A stretch of 64,000 nucleotides of DNA from Methylobacterium sp. DB0501 (GCF_011043735.1 NZ_JAAKGV010000019.1:1-64000); one strand, 5' to 3'; shown: positions 53,527 to 62,457, counted from the first letter of the stretch. Translations and numbers: made by a program. Notes: a model not told the origin generated them from the sequence alone.

Positions 53527-54252
53527 ATGACCGACCCGATCACCGGCCTCTCCTCAATGGCGACCCGCAAGGTTCTTGCGGACCTTACCGAGGCCTACCA
53601 TCGAAGCACCGGAGGCCGAGTTGCGTTCCGCTCGATGGGCGGCGTCGACGCAGCGCGCCTGATCCGGTCGGGAGCCGCCATCGACCTCGTTGTGCTCGCC
53701 TCCGGCGTCATGGAACGATTGGAAAGCGAGGGGCACCTCCTCCCCGGTAGCCGGACCACCTTCGTGCGCTCCGGCATCGCCGTGGCAGTCCCGGTGGGCG
53801 CACCCCATCCGGACCTCTGCGACGAAGCGGCTTTACGCAGAGCTATGCTCGAAGGCGGGACCCTCTGCTACTCGACGGGCCCGAGCGGCGACCATCTGCG
53901 ACAGCTCTGGGAGCGCTGGGGCCTTGCGGACGAGATGGCCCGCCGCGCCATCCAGGCGCCGCCGGGTACCTCCGTCGCCTCCCTGTTGGCACGGGGCGAG
54001 GCGAGCCTCGGCTTCCAGCAGCTCAGCGAGATGATCGGCGTCGAGGGTGTCCAGATCGTCGGCCCACTCCCCGCGGAGGCGCAATCGATCACGGTCTTCG
54101 AGGCCGGAATATCGATCCTCTCGGCTGATCGTGCGTCCTGCGACGCGTTCATCGGCTTCGCGACTGGACCGGATGCCGACGACATCATCACGAGGAACGG
54201 GCTGTCCGTGCAAGATCGCGAAGATCGGAACGCCGCAAGCACGTCGATCTAA
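53527..54252 (+). CDS. Periplasmic-binding-fold (ModA-like) protein without signal peptide
   Basis: The 241-residue protein has type II periplasmic binding protein features resembling molybdate-binding ModA: a Lys/Glu helix ATRKVLADLTEAYHRSTG, GAAIDLVVLASGVMERL, GTLCYSTGPSGDHLRQLWER and GEASLGFQQLSEM. There is no N-terminal hydrophobic segment, so it should stay in the cytoplasm. GAGCGAGCG lies before the ATG, and it fits tightly between ligK and the tannase gene. No ABC permease is near. It may bind an oxo-acid intermediate or have enzymatic activity; no such function is established. Confidence 0.75.
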   Translation: MTDPITGLSSMATRKVLADLTEAYHRSTGGRVAFRSMGGVDAARLIRSGAAIDLVVLASGVMERLESEGHLLPGSRTTFVRSGIAVAVPVGAPHPDLCDEAALRRAMLEGGTLCYSTGPSGDHLRQLWERWGLADEMARRAIQAPPGTSVASLLARGEASLGFQQLSEMIGVEGVQIVGPLPAEAQSITVFEAGISILSADRASCDAFIGFATGPDADDIITRNGLSVQDREDRNAASTSI

Positions 54253-54267
54253 GGAATACGCCGTCCC

Positions 54268-56064
54268 ATGCTCAACCTCTCGCGACCGCTCCGGCCGGCT
54301 CAGATTATCGCGATGCTGTCCATAGCGTTGCCATTGTGGTTGCCGTTGCAGGCCCTGGCCCAATCGAGCGGGACGGATATCGCAGCGGCACAAGTGCCGG
54401 TTCTGGCCGTGGTGAAGCCCGCGCGGGCCTGCACCGATCTTGCCACGGTCGCGCTCGACGACATAGGCGGAGCCGGCAGCCGGATCACAGAAGCCGCTGT
54501 CACGTCGGACGGAGCGGCACCGGCCTGCGCCGTAAAGGGCATGCTCGCGCCGAGCATCGGCTTCGAGGTGCGGCTGCCGACCGAGACTTGGACCCAGCGT
54601 TACCTTCAGGTTGGGTGCGGAGGGTTGTGCGGCAACATCCGCCTGACCCCGGGCGCCGCCGAGGGCTGCCTGCCCCTGCAGGCCGGCGACTTCGTCGTCG
54701 GTAGCACCGACATGGGCCACCAGGGCCGCGACGCATCGTTCGGCGACGACCCGCAGAAGCGGGCCGACTTCGCCCACCGCGCCCAACATCTCACTGCGCT
54801 CACCGCCAAGCGGCTGATCGCGGCCTTCTACGGGCGCCCCCAGGCCTACGCCTACTTCACCGGCTGCTCCGACGGCGGCCGCGAGGCACTGGTCGAGGCC
54901 CAGCGCTACCCGAACGACTTCAATGGCATCGTCGCGGGCGCCGCGGCGATGAACTTCCAGGTGCAGAACGCCCTGTTCCACGCCTGGCAAGTGCGCGCAA
55001 ATACTGGTCCGGACGGCAGGGCGATCCTGCTCGCCGGACGACTGCAGCTCCTGCACGCAGCGGTGCTCCAGGCCTGCGACGGCCTCGACGGTATCGCGGA
55101 CGGCCTCGTCTCCGATCCGCTCGCCTGCCGGTTCGATCCTGCCCGGATCCAGTGCGCATCCGAGAGCCAGGACCCCAATACCTGCCTGACCGCGTCAGAG
55201 GTTGCGGCCGCGCGCAAGCTCTACGATGACCCGCGCGACCCGGCGACCGGCGAACGGCTGACAGTGGGCGGCCCGCTGCCCGGCTCGGAGCTGGCCTGGG
55301 CCGGCGTGTACGTGCCGGTCGGTCCCGACCAGCCGGTCTTCGGTCGCTTCATCGCCCTCGAAGCTCTACGCAACATGGTGTTCACGCCGAACCCGCCGGC
55401 CGGCTTCGTGCTCGACGATCTCGTTTTCGACCGTGCCCTGTTCGAGCGCCTGCGGCCGCTGCACCCGCTCTACGACGCTACCAACCCGGACCTCTCGCCC
55501 TTCGCGGCTGCGGGCGGCAAGCTCATTCTGTGGCACGGACTTGCCGACCCGCACATCTCGCCGGTCAACACCATTGCGTACTTGACGGCCCTCCAGGCGC
55601 AGATGGGTAAGGAGCATGCAGCGGCCTTCTCGCGCCTCTACCTCTTTCCCGGCATGTACCACTGCTCCGGTGGTGTGGGGCCGAGCCAGGTCGATCTCCT
55701 CACCCCTATGCTGGCCTGGGTCGAGGCCGGCACGCCCCCCGGCGCCGTGATCGCGCGCCAGCCTGAGCGGAACGTGGCGAGCGACTTCGGCGCGCCCGGC
55801 CTATGGGGTCCTGGTGGGCGTCCGGCGGGTCCGTCCGGAGCGGATCGGCCGGAGGCCGTGCCGCGGGCCGGCGCACCGATCTCGTCGACGGCGATCCTCC
55901 GTACCCGCCCGACCTATCCGTATCCGGTCATCGCAACCTACGACGGTGGCGGCGATCCGAACCGTGCCGAGAGCTTCGGTCCCGGCGCCTCAGCGGCAAC
56001 CTTCACGATGCCGGCCTGGACGGGGGCGGATTTCTACCGCCCCTACGCTCCACGCGAGCGGTGA
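54268..56064 (+). CDS. Secreted tannase/feruloyl esterase family protein
   Basis: The 598-residue protein has a signal peptide (hydrophobic 13-30, likely cut after Ala31 in LQALA-QSS). The tannase alpha/beta-hydrolase domain has the catalytic Ser201 in GCSDGG, Asp427 in GLADPHISP and His465 in YHCSGG. Cys200 and Cys466 next to the Ser and His form the CS-D-HC disulfide motif of the family. Additional Cys residues in the lid fit an exported protein. It would hydrolyse gallate or hydroxycinnamate esters outside the cytoplasm and is the last gene of the operon. Feruloyl versus galloyl preference cannot be decided from sequence, but LigJ/LigK favour gallate. Confidence 0.88.
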   Translation: MLNLSRPLRPAQIIAMLSIALPLWLPLQALAQSSGTDIAAAQVPVLAVVKPARACTDLATVALDDIGGAGSRITEAAVTSDGAAPACAVKGMLAPSIGFEVRLPTETWTQRYLQVGCGGLCGNIRLTPGAAEGCLPLQAGDFVVGSTDMGHQGRDASFGDDPQKRADFAHRAQHLTALTAKRLIAAFYGRPQAYAYFTGCSDGGREALVEAQRYPNDFNGIVAGAAAMNFQVQNALFHAWQVRANTGPDGRAILLAGRLQLLHAAVLQACDGLDGIADGLVSDPLACRFDPARIQCASESQDPNTCLTASEVAAARKLYDDPRDPATGERLTVGGPLPGSELAWAGVYVPVGPDQPVFGRFIALEALRNMVFTPNPPAGFVLDDLVFDRALFERLRPLHPLYDATNPDLSPFAAAGGKLILWHGLADPHISPVNTIAYLTALQAQMGKEHAAAFSRLYLFPGMYHCSGGVGPSQVDLLTPMLAWVEAGTPPGAVIARQPERNVASDFGAPGLWGPGGRPAGPSGADRPEAVPRAGAPISSTAILRTRPTYPYPVIATYDGGGDPNRAESFGPGASAATFTMPAWTGADFYRPYAPRER

Positions 56065-56281
56065 GGGACAGCTCGGTCCCTGCGCGGGCCCGCTGCTGCG
56101 CCCGCACCATCGCCAGCAGCGTCCGTTCGCTTAGTAACAGCAGACCTTTCGACAGATACGGACGGAGGCCTGCTTCTGGCGCATAGCCGAAATCGCGGCA
56201 TGCGAACTGCTGACCCAAAGCGGTCCCGCGCGCGCTGTGTCAGGAATGTCTGCTTACAAGGGAGTTTCTGACATTTGATTT

Positions 56282-56318
56282 CCCGACACGCTATCCTAAC
56301 AAGAGTTAGCGTGTCGGG
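56282..56318. repeat. 12-base perfect inverted repeat
   Basis: CCCGACACGCTA (56282-56293) and TAGCGTGTCGGG (56307-56318) are exact reverse complements around 13 bases. It sits in a relatively AT-rich gap (56065-56449) after the tannase gene and has no T tract on either side. It could be a bidirectional terminator, the scar of a mobile-element end, or a recombination site. No gene is supported in this gap. Confidence 0.5.
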
Positions 56319-56355
56319 CTCTCGGATTGACCGCGTTGGCCGTCCAGTTTCGGCG

Positions 56356-56385
56356 GTGTAAGGGAAACGGTCGTTTTTCTTACAC
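56356..56385. repeat. 30-base near-perfect palindrome
   Basis: GTGTAAGGGAAACG (56356-56369) pairs with CGTTTTTCTTACAC (56372-56385) with two mismatches and only two bases between the arms. Near-continuous palindromes of this length are typical of sites bound by a dimeric regulator or a recombinase rather than RNA terminators. It lies 37 bases after the 56282-56318 repeat. Confidence 0.5.
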
Positions 56386-56449
56386 AGCTTCGCCGTACGA
56401 TCGCGCTGCGTTAACCAGACATTAACCGTGCTCGCCGAGTGTGAAGAAC

Positions 56450-56487
56450 ACAAAAGCAAACAGCCCTGGGGCAAAGCTCCAGGGCTG
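56450..56487 (-). terminator. Rho-independent terminator of the 26-residue ORF
   Basis: On the minus strand CAGCCCTGG and CCAGGGCTG form a nine-base stem with a nine-base loop, followed directly by TTTGCTTTTGTG. It starts 22 bases after the stop of the small ORF at 56509-56589, an ideal distance for an intrinsic terminator. Confidence 0.75.
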
Positions 56488-56508
56488 CTGACTTACAAAG
56501 GTGATGCG

Positions 56509-56589
56509 CTACAACTTCCCGGATGCACGCATTACCGTTACGACTGCCTGCGCAACTGCAAGCACAGCTGCGATGGTTTCGTAGCTCAT
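56509..56589 (-). CDS. 26-residue hydrophobic small protein
   Basis: The ORF encodes MSYETIAAVLAVAQAVVTVM followed by RASGKL. A perfect AGGAGG site lies seven bases before the ATG, and an intrinsic terminator follows the stop, which together strongly suggest a real translated gene. The product is one membrane-spanning helix with a positively charged tail, as in small regulatory membrane proteins and type I toxins. No antisense RNA gene can be shown. No family is recognised. Confidence 0.65.
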   Translation of the reverse strand: MSYETIAAVLAVAQAVVTVMRASGKL

Positions 56590-56733
56590 AGGAAATCCTC
56601 CTAACGCTGGGCTACGAAGCCAATTTTTCATGTAAGGGTTAATCAATCCTGAAGAACCCGGCAAAATCTGCCGGCGGCGTTAACCATTGGGGCTCAGGTC
56701 GGCGGGTGAAGCGTGCCTCACACCCGATACCAC

Positions 56734-57216
56734 TCAGCCATATAGCCCCTCCGCCTGCAACTGGATGAGCAACTGGTGAGCCTGGGCCTGAGCCGAGGCG
56801 TCGCGCTTCTGCTCGTCAAAGCCATGAGCGAACATCGGCAGGAGCTTGCTCGTCGCCTGCTCCATCGCGGAGCCTTCCCACAGGATCAGCACCTCTCGAT
56901 CGGTGAGATCCTTCAGGAAGTACCAGAGCGCCAGCATGATGCTGAGCGCTGGCCGTTTGCTCCATCCATTGATCACGCCTTTCCCAATGCGATCGATCCG
57001 ACGCAGGAGAGCCTGCTGTTTCTTGCTGGGAAGGTCAGCGAAAGGCTCGAAGCAGGCAGCTTTGAGGTTGGCGCGCAAAGCAGCGATGTCGGCCTCAGCC
57101 CTCACTGCCAGTTCCGATTTGGCCGGGACGAACACGCCTGGGATGGCGGTCAAGGCGTAAAGGAGGTAGGCCGGAATTGCGAGTTCGAGGCGCTGGCGGT
57201 CAGAAAGGGGAGACAT
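56734..57216 (-). CDS. Conserved hypothetical protein
   Basis: A 160-residue protein starting MSPLSDRQRLELAIPAYLLY, with one hydrophobic segment near residues 12-30 and a second around SIMLALWYFLKDL, and ending HGFDEQKRDASAQAQAHQLL followed by IQLQAEGLYG. The function is unknown. A truncated copy of its C-terminus (MEQATSRLLPILAHGFEERK) is found at 62827-62958, so it is a real conserved family. The ATG at 57216 is preferred over the TTG one codon earlier. Confidence 0.7.
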   Translation of the reverse strand: MSPLSDRQRLELAIPAYLLYALTAIPGVFVPAKSELAVRAEADIAALRANLKAACFEPFADLPSKKQQALLRRIDRIGKGVINGWSKRPALSIMLALWYFLKDLTDREVLILWEGSAMEQATSKLLPMFAHGFDEQKRDASAQAQAHQLLIQLQAEGLYG

Positions 57217-57540
57217 CAATAGGTTGTGTGGCTTGAGGGCAAGACCATAGCAGGCGACAGGGTTGCAACTTAGAGCGCAACCGCTGAAATCACAGCCTCT
57301 GGATAACTGTCCATAACCTGCAAGGCATCAACATACCGCTGCGGCTGGTGAGGCGTCACTGTACGTTCGCTGCCAGATACCCTTAGGATCACAACTCGTT
57401 AGCTTGACCGCACAAAGGGCCGGTGATGGTGGAGAGCGGCTGCCTGCAATTAGGATCCAAGCGGCCGCTTATTCGGTAGATAAAAAACAGAAAAGGCGCC
57501 CTACGGCGCCTCTCCCGTCTCATACATTTATAAAGCGGCC
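57217..57540. other. Gene-free, relatively AT-rich stretch
   Basis: The 324-base gap between two leftward genes contains the terminator of the YciF-like gene at its right end and presumably the promoter of the 56734 gene. No open frame with a plausible product is present. Confidence 0.4.
57482..57511 (-). terminator. Rho-independent terminator of the YciF-like gene
   Basis: On the minus strand AGGCGCC and GGCGCCT form a seven-base stem with a four-base loop, followed by TTTCTGTTTTTTA. It lies 29 bases after the stop of the YciF-like gene. Confidence 0.8.
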
Positions 57541-58164
57541 TTAAGCGACCTTGCGGCGGCCCTTGGCCTTGGTCTCAGCCGCATCCTCGTCCTCGACGTC
57601 CTCCTCAGAGGCTTTGGTGGCGCGACGGCTCTTGCCCTTCACCTCGCCCTCGTCAGCGTCCTCAGCATCCTCCTCGGAACCCTCGACGTTGATGCGTTCG
57701 GCGATCTCAGTGAGGAGCTGATCGGTTTTCTTCTCCTCCTGCAGGGTCTCGTCCAGCAGCTTCGCCGCGTCATCATAGCCAAGCTGGGCCGCCCAGGTCT
57801 TCAGGGTGCCATAGCGGGCGATCTCGTAGTGCTCCACAGCCTGCGCACAGCCGGCCAGCACCGCATCGGCGGCCGGGCTATCACCGAAGTCCTCCAGATC
57901 CTCCTCCATCTCAGAGGTCAGACCCTGCATCGCCTCGCAAGTCTTCGCGCGTGCCGGCTTGCCGATGATCTCGAACACCTGCTGCAGGCGCTCGACCTGG
58001 CCAGCGCTCTCCTCGGCGTGGGTTTCAAAGGCCTGGCGCAGCTCGTCATGTTGAGCGGCCTTGGCCGACTTCTTCAGGGCACGTACCGACTGCTTTTCAG
58101 CATAGTACACGTCCTTCAGGGTCTCGTAGAACGCATCCTGCAAGGTCTTCTGCTTGGCGGCCAT
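57541..58164 (-). CDS. YciF-like ferritin-like protein (DUF892) with charged tail
   Basis: The 207-residue protein starts MAAKQKTLQDAFYETLKDVY, and YYAEKQSVRALKK, FETHAEESAGQVERL and CAQAVEHYEIARYGTLKTW give the DUF892 four-helix pattern with ferritin-like Glu/His positions. The last 45 residues are a low-complexity acidic and basic tail ending KAKGRRKVA. DUF892 proteins are stress-linked and of unclear activity. The ATG at 58164 starts the homology. It ends at a clear intrinsic terminator. Unlike the 10498 gene, no EcfG site was found upstream. Confidence 0.85.
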   Translation of the reverse strand: MAAKQKTLQDAFYETLKDVYYAEKQSVRALKKSAKAAQHDELRQAFETHAEESAGQVERLQQVFEIIGKPARAKTCEAMQGLTSEMEEDLEDFGDSPAADAVLAGCAQAVEHYEIARYGTLKTWAAQLGYDDAAKLLDETLQEEKKTDQLLTEIAERINVEGSEEDAEDADEGEVKGKSRRATKASEEDVEDEDAAETKAKGRRKVA

Positions 58165-58320
58165 ATAAATGTGTCCTCTTTGCAATGTTCAATCGTTTCG
58201 CCGTTGCCGTATGCGGCGCCAGCGTTCCCGTTAGAACGTGCAAGCCAAGCCGTGGGTCCATAAATTCAGCTGTTAAATACCCCTGTGCATGGCGGGGAAA
58301 ATTTCTTAGTTCAAGGAACC

Positions 58321-58701
58321 TCACACGGTCCGCAACTCACGCAGCACCTGCTCGACCAGCCCAGCAGAGTAGGGTTTGTCGATAAAGCGGGCTTTAGGGG
58401 AGAGGTCTCCAGGACCAGGTTTAGCCGCCCCCGAGCACACCACGATCTGGATCTCAGGCCAGTGGAGAGCGACTTCGCGGGCTAAATCGAAGCCGTTAAG
58501 ATTACCTGGCATGTTCACGTCAGTGAAAAGCAGATCGACGCCGTCCTTCTCCTGTAAATAGCGCAACGCCGCATCAGCGCTGGCCACCTCCAGGACTTTG
58601 TACCCTGCGTCGGCCAGGGTATCGGCAGTTTCCATTCTGATCAGGAACTCATCCTCGGCAACCAGAGCGACAACGGGAGGGGGCTCAGCATCTAAACTCA
58701 T
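58321..58701 (-). CDS. Single-domain response regulator
   Basis: The 126-residue receiver has VALVAEDEFLIRMETADTL with the acidic pair, FTDVNMPGNLNGFDLAREV with the phospho-acceptor Asp, the Ser switch in VVCSGAA and FIDKPYSAGLVEQVL with the Lys-Pro motif. There is no output domain. It starts 77 bases after the HWE kinase stop on the same strand and is its likely partner. The frameshifted regulator at 46443-46813 is related. Confidence 0.9.
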   Translation of the reverse strand: MSLDAEPPPVVALVAEDEFLIRMETADTLADAGYKVLEVASADAALRYLQEKDGVDLLFTDVNMPGNLNGFDLAREVALHWPEIQIVVCSGAAKPGPGDLSPKARFIDKPYSAGLVEQVLRELRTV

Positions 58702-58778
58702 GTGAAAATAAGATGGTGGTTGGGCGGAAGGTTTCAGCTTGGCTGTATACAAACCGCCTTTCTCACAGGAGATTGCCG

Positions 58779-61397
58779 CTAAGCCACGGCTTCGACATGC
58801 ACGTCCTGCATAGAGGCAAGGCTTGCTTCCAAGCGACACACCAGGCCAGTTGGAGCGTAGGTGAGCTTGACCTCGCCGTTAACCTCGGCGGCAAAGCTGC
58901 GCTCAATCAGCCGGGAGCCGAAGCCACGCCGCGCGGGCTGACTTAGGATTGGCGGCCCGCCCTGTTCGGTCCAGGTCAGGCAGAACTTAGAGGCTTCGCC
59001 CTCGTGGACCACATGCCAGCGCAAGTCCACGAAGCCATCACCGTTCGAGAGCGCGCCATATTTCGCAGCGTTGGTGGCCAGTTCATGTAACGCTAACGAC
59101 AGCGCAAGCGCAGGCTTGGCCGCCAGCAACACGTTTGGACCGCTGATCCGGATACGTGAGGCACTGGTCTGTTGATGGACGCACAGGGCGCCTTCAATGA
59201 CATCAGCGATTGGTGCAGCCGTCCAGCTGGCCTGTGTGAGGATGTCGTGTGCCCGGCCTAACGAGATCAGGCGTGCGCTGAACGCCTCGCGAACCTCATC
59301 AAGGTCTGTGGCACCACGGAGCGTCTGGCTGGCAATCGCCTGGACCATCGCCAGGGTGTTTTTGACCCGGTGCTGCAACTCCCCTGTGAGCAGCCGCTGA
59401 TGCTCCTCCGCCCGCTTACGCTCAGTGATGTCCAGCATCGCCCCGATCATGCGGGTTGCCTTCCCCTGCGCGTTACGAATGACGTAGCCGCGGTCGAGGA
59501 TGTCGGCATAGGAGCCATTAGCGCGCAGGAAGCGGTACTCGTCGCTCCAGGAGGTGCCAGTTCCATCGATGACGGCATGGATAGAGGCGTCAATACGCCC
59601 ACGATCGTCAGGATGGATGTGGCTGATCCACCAGTCGCCGGTCGGCTCGACCGCATCGGGCGTGTAGCCGTGAGCCACCCGCATCGCCTCGTTCCAGAGC
59701 ACGTGGTTGCTGGTGAGGTTCCAGTCCCAGATCGCATCGTTGGTGGCTTGCCCCGCGAGGCGATAGCGTTCCTCGGTCTCGCGCAGGGTCTGCTCGGCCC
59801 GCCGACTTTCGGTGACATCGCGGGCGGTGCCGATGAGGCGTACCGGTCGCCCGCCCTCGAACAGGGTCTGCCCCTTTGCAGACACCCAACGCTCGGTGCC
59901 GTCCTCCGGGGCGATTGTGCGATAGGTGATGTCATAGATGCCGGCGCCGTCCGGATCGACGGCAGCGGCCACCGCCTTGTCCGCTCGATCGTGGTCGTCG
60001 GGGTGCACACGGGCCAGGTGGACAGTGAGGTCGACGTGGGCATCCGGCGCCAGGCCGTAAAAAGAGCGGATACGGTTGTCCCACTTGAGCTCGTCGGCGA
60101 CGAGGTCGTAGTCGAACACGCCCGTTTCAGTCGCCTCGACGGCAAGGCGCAACTGCTCCTGCGCGCCGCGCAGCGCGCCCTCAGCCTCCTTTCGATCGTG
60201 GATGTCGAGCGCGATACCAATCCAGCTTTCCAGGATGCCGGCAGCGTCGCGTATGGGCCGCCCCCGGGCGAGGAACCAGCGGTACTGGCCATCACTGGCG
60301 CGACGTAACGGGATTTCGACTTCGTAGGGGCCTTCGGTCTCAACCGCGCGCCTCCAGACCCCAAGCACCCGGTCACGGTGGTCGGGATGAATGGCGCTGG
60401 CCCACCCGTCGCCGCTGGTGTCGCCTGGGGTCAGACCGGTGTACTCGTACCAGACTGGATTGCAGTAGGTGATGTTGCCGGCGGCATCGCCGAACCAGAC
60501 CACCTGCGGGCTGACCTCCACGAGCGAGCGGAAGCGCAGCTCACTGGCGTTGCGTTCGGCCGCCTCGTTGCGCTGCTGAGTGCGATCGCGCAGGATTTTG
60601 AGAAAGCCCTGCACGGTGCCGTTCTCGGCTTTGAGTGGCATCAGCTCACCGTTGGCCCAGAACCGCTCCCCATCCTTGCGCAGGTGCCAGCGCTCGTCCG
60701 GGGCGCTGCCCTGGGTCAGGGCCAGCTCCATCTCGGTTTCCGGGCGGCCGATGGCGCGGTCTTCAGGAGTGAAGAACAGGTGAGCTGGGTCACCCAACAC
60801 CTCGGCCTCACGCCAGCCCAGGATGCGCTCGGCCCCGCTGTTCCAGCGCGTGATCCGGCCGCCATGATCCATGGCGATGATTGCATAGTCGGTCGCACTA
60901 TCAAGGATGCGCTCGTGCAGCATCCGCTGTGCGCGGTGCGTGCGGGCAGCAGCCCGCGCCTCCAACAGTGTGACCGTCTGACGGGCAAGACTGCGCAGGC
61001 ACTCCTGCTGCGCCTGCGTGAGGCCAACCGGGCGCGGTGCAGGATCCAGCACGCACAGCACGCCCCATAATCTGCCGTCAGCCGACTGTAGCCGCACGGC
61101 TGCGTAGAAGCGGGTCAGTGCTCCCTTGATAAGTCGCGACCGACTTTGCAGCCCTGGATCTTTATGCAGGTCAGGGATGATGAGCAGTTCATCCGCCGTA
61201 GCAGCATCGGCGCACACGTTGGTGTCCAGCACGCTGACAGCATCAGCGGAACTGTAAGAGGTGTGCACCTGGAAACGCTCACCCGCCTGCAGGCAGATCA
61301 CGGCATGCGCAACCTGGCAGAGTTCGGCCGCCAGTCGCACGACGTCGTTGAAGCTCTGCTTCGGGACATTGTCGAGGGGATCGTCGGACCAGGGCAT
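58779..61397 (-). CDS. GAF-multi-PAS HWE histidine kinase
   Basis: The 872-residue cytoplasmic protein has a GAF domain (about 15-150), then four PAS domains (about 165-285, 290-410, 415-535 and 545-665), an HWE dimerisation helix (TGELQHRVKNTLAMVQAIAS) and an HWE ATPase domain (LALHELATNAAKYGAL, WTEQGGPPI, GFGSRLIERSF). HWE kinases are common in Rhizobiales and often act on single-domain regulators, as found directly downstream. The ATG at 61397 begins MPWSDDPLDNVPKQ; the frame is open upstream without homology. Confidence 0.87.
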   Translation of the reverse strand: MPWSDDPLDNVPKQSFNDVVRLAAELCQVAHAVICLQAGERFQVHTSYSSADAVSVLDTNVCADAATADELLIIPDLHKDPGLQSRSRLIKGALTRFYAAVRLQSADGRLWGVLCVLDPAPRPVGLTQAQQECLRSLARQTVTLLEARAAARTHRAQRMLHERILDSATDYAIIAMDHGGRITRWNSGAERILGWREAEVLGDPAHLFFTPEDRAIGRPETEMELALTQGSAPDERWHLRKDGERFWANGELMPLKAENGTVQGFLKILRDRTQQRNEAAERNASELRFRSLVEVSPQVVWFGDAAGNITYCNPVWYEYTGLTPGDTSGDGWASAIHPDHRDRVLGVWRRAVETEGPYEVEIPLRRASDGQYRWFLARGRPIRDAAGILESWIGIALDIHDRKEAEGALRGAQEQLRLAVEATETGVFDYDLVADELKWDNRIRSFYGLAPDAHVDLTVHLARVHPDDHDRADKAVAAAVDPDGAGIYDITYRTIAPEDGTERWVSAKGQTLFEGGRPVRLIGTARDVTESRRAEQTLRETEERYRLAGQATNDAIWDWNLTSNHVLWNEAMRVAHGYTPDAVEPTGDWWISHIHPDDRGRIDASIHAVIDGTGTSWSDEYRFLRANGSYADILDRGYVIRNAQGKATRMIGAMLDITERKRAEEHQRLLTGELQHRVKNTLAMVQAIASQTLRGATDLDEVREAFSARLISLGRAHDILTQASWTAAPIADVIEGALCVHQQTSASRIRISGPNVLLAAKPALALSLALHELATNAAKYGALSNGDGFVDLRWHVVHEGEASKFCLTWTEQGGPPILSQPARRGFGSRLIERSFAAEVNGEVKLTYAPTGLVCRLEASLASMQDVHVEAVA

Positions 61398-61447
61398 GTG
61401 TTTGTCAGGCAGGCGTGTGAGCTTGGTTTCAGTGTAGGAGATGATCC

Positions 61448-62239
61448 TCAGACGGCCTGAGACATTGGCGGAGCGTCCGCTGGCACAGGGCGGAGCGATA
61501 CGAGCGTGCCTGAGGCGTTGTAGACGGCGCCCAGCACCGTCTCGAAATGCCGCTTGACCGCGCCGTGGCACTCGCAGGCCGCCGCTTCCATCAAAAGCCG
61601 GCTCTCGATAATGATACGCCCGCGGCGCACCTGGATCAGGCCCTTTTCCTGGAGAGTTCGCAGCGTGCGTGTGAGATAGGAGCGCTGCACCCCTAACAGC
61701 TCCGCCAGCACCTCATGGGTGATCGGCAGGACCTCACTGCCGAGCCGGTCCTGTAGACTCAGCAGCCAGCGAGCGCAGCGAGCCTCGATCGTATGGCTGG
61801 CATTGCAGGCGACAGACTGCAGCACCTGAGCGAGCAGGCAGTCGGAGTAGCGGGTCATCAGGTTGCGCAGGCCTGGAGAGGTCTGCTTGATCTGCTGGAG
61901 GACCGCAGCCTCGACCCGCATCACGGAGCCGGGAACCTGCACCACCGCGCGGCTGAACGCCGGCAGCAATCCTTGGCTGACAACACCTCCGATGGCGCCC
62001 TCATGGCCGACTGTAGCGGTCTCAACGGCGCGACCATCCTGCAGCCCGATGACGAGGGCGGCCACACACGGGCCGAGCGGGAAGGCGATATGGCTGACAT
62101 CCACGCCAGCCTCGAACAACACCTCACCGCGCCGGTAGGCTTTGAGCTCCAGATGCGGCTCAAGCAGCGCGCGGTCGGGCACGCGCAGGGCGCTGAGGAG
62201 TAGGTTGCCACTGAGCAGGGGTTGAAGGGCAGACGGCAT
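61448..62239 (-). CDS. Crp/Fnr-family transcriptional regulator
   Basis: The 263-residue protein has a cyclic-nucleotide-binding-like domain (about 20-145, with VLFEAGVDVSHIAFPLGPCV) and a C-terminal Crp-type helix-turn-helix (ITHEVLAELLGVQRSYLTRT). The Cys cluster of oxygen-sensing Fnr proteins is not present. It lies 50 bases upstream of the HWE kinase on the same strand and may share its transcript. The ligand is unknown. The ATG at 62239 (MPSALQPLLSG) starts the homology. Confidence 0.85.
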   Translation of the reverse strand: MPSALQPLLSGNLLLSALRVPDRALLEPHLELKAYRRGEVLFEAGVDVSHIAFPLGPCVAALVIGLQDGRAVETATVGHEGAIGGVVSQGLLPAFSRAVVQVPGSVMRVEAAVLQQIKQTSPGLRNLMTRYSDCLLAQVLQSVACNASHTIEARCARWLLSLQDRLGSEVLPITHEVLAELLGVQRSYLTRTLRTLQEKGLIQVRRGRIIIESRLLMEAAACECHGAVKRHFETVLGAVYNASGTLVSLRPVPADAPPMSQAV

Positions 62240-62457
62240 GGAGCAGTGGCGGTTTGCTTCTGTTTGTGTCGGGTCACTCCTATTTACCGCAACGCTTGAA
62301 CGGCTGTCTGTACACAAGTGCACAGATGCTCAGAAATTCGGCGTTTTTCATCGGCTTGGCCGGTGTCCGCCGCTCCGTAGATTAACCTATGCAACCAATG
62401 GCGCTGGCAGGGTTTCTAGGTCCATACGGTCCCGCCATATCCAGCTCACGCAATCTG

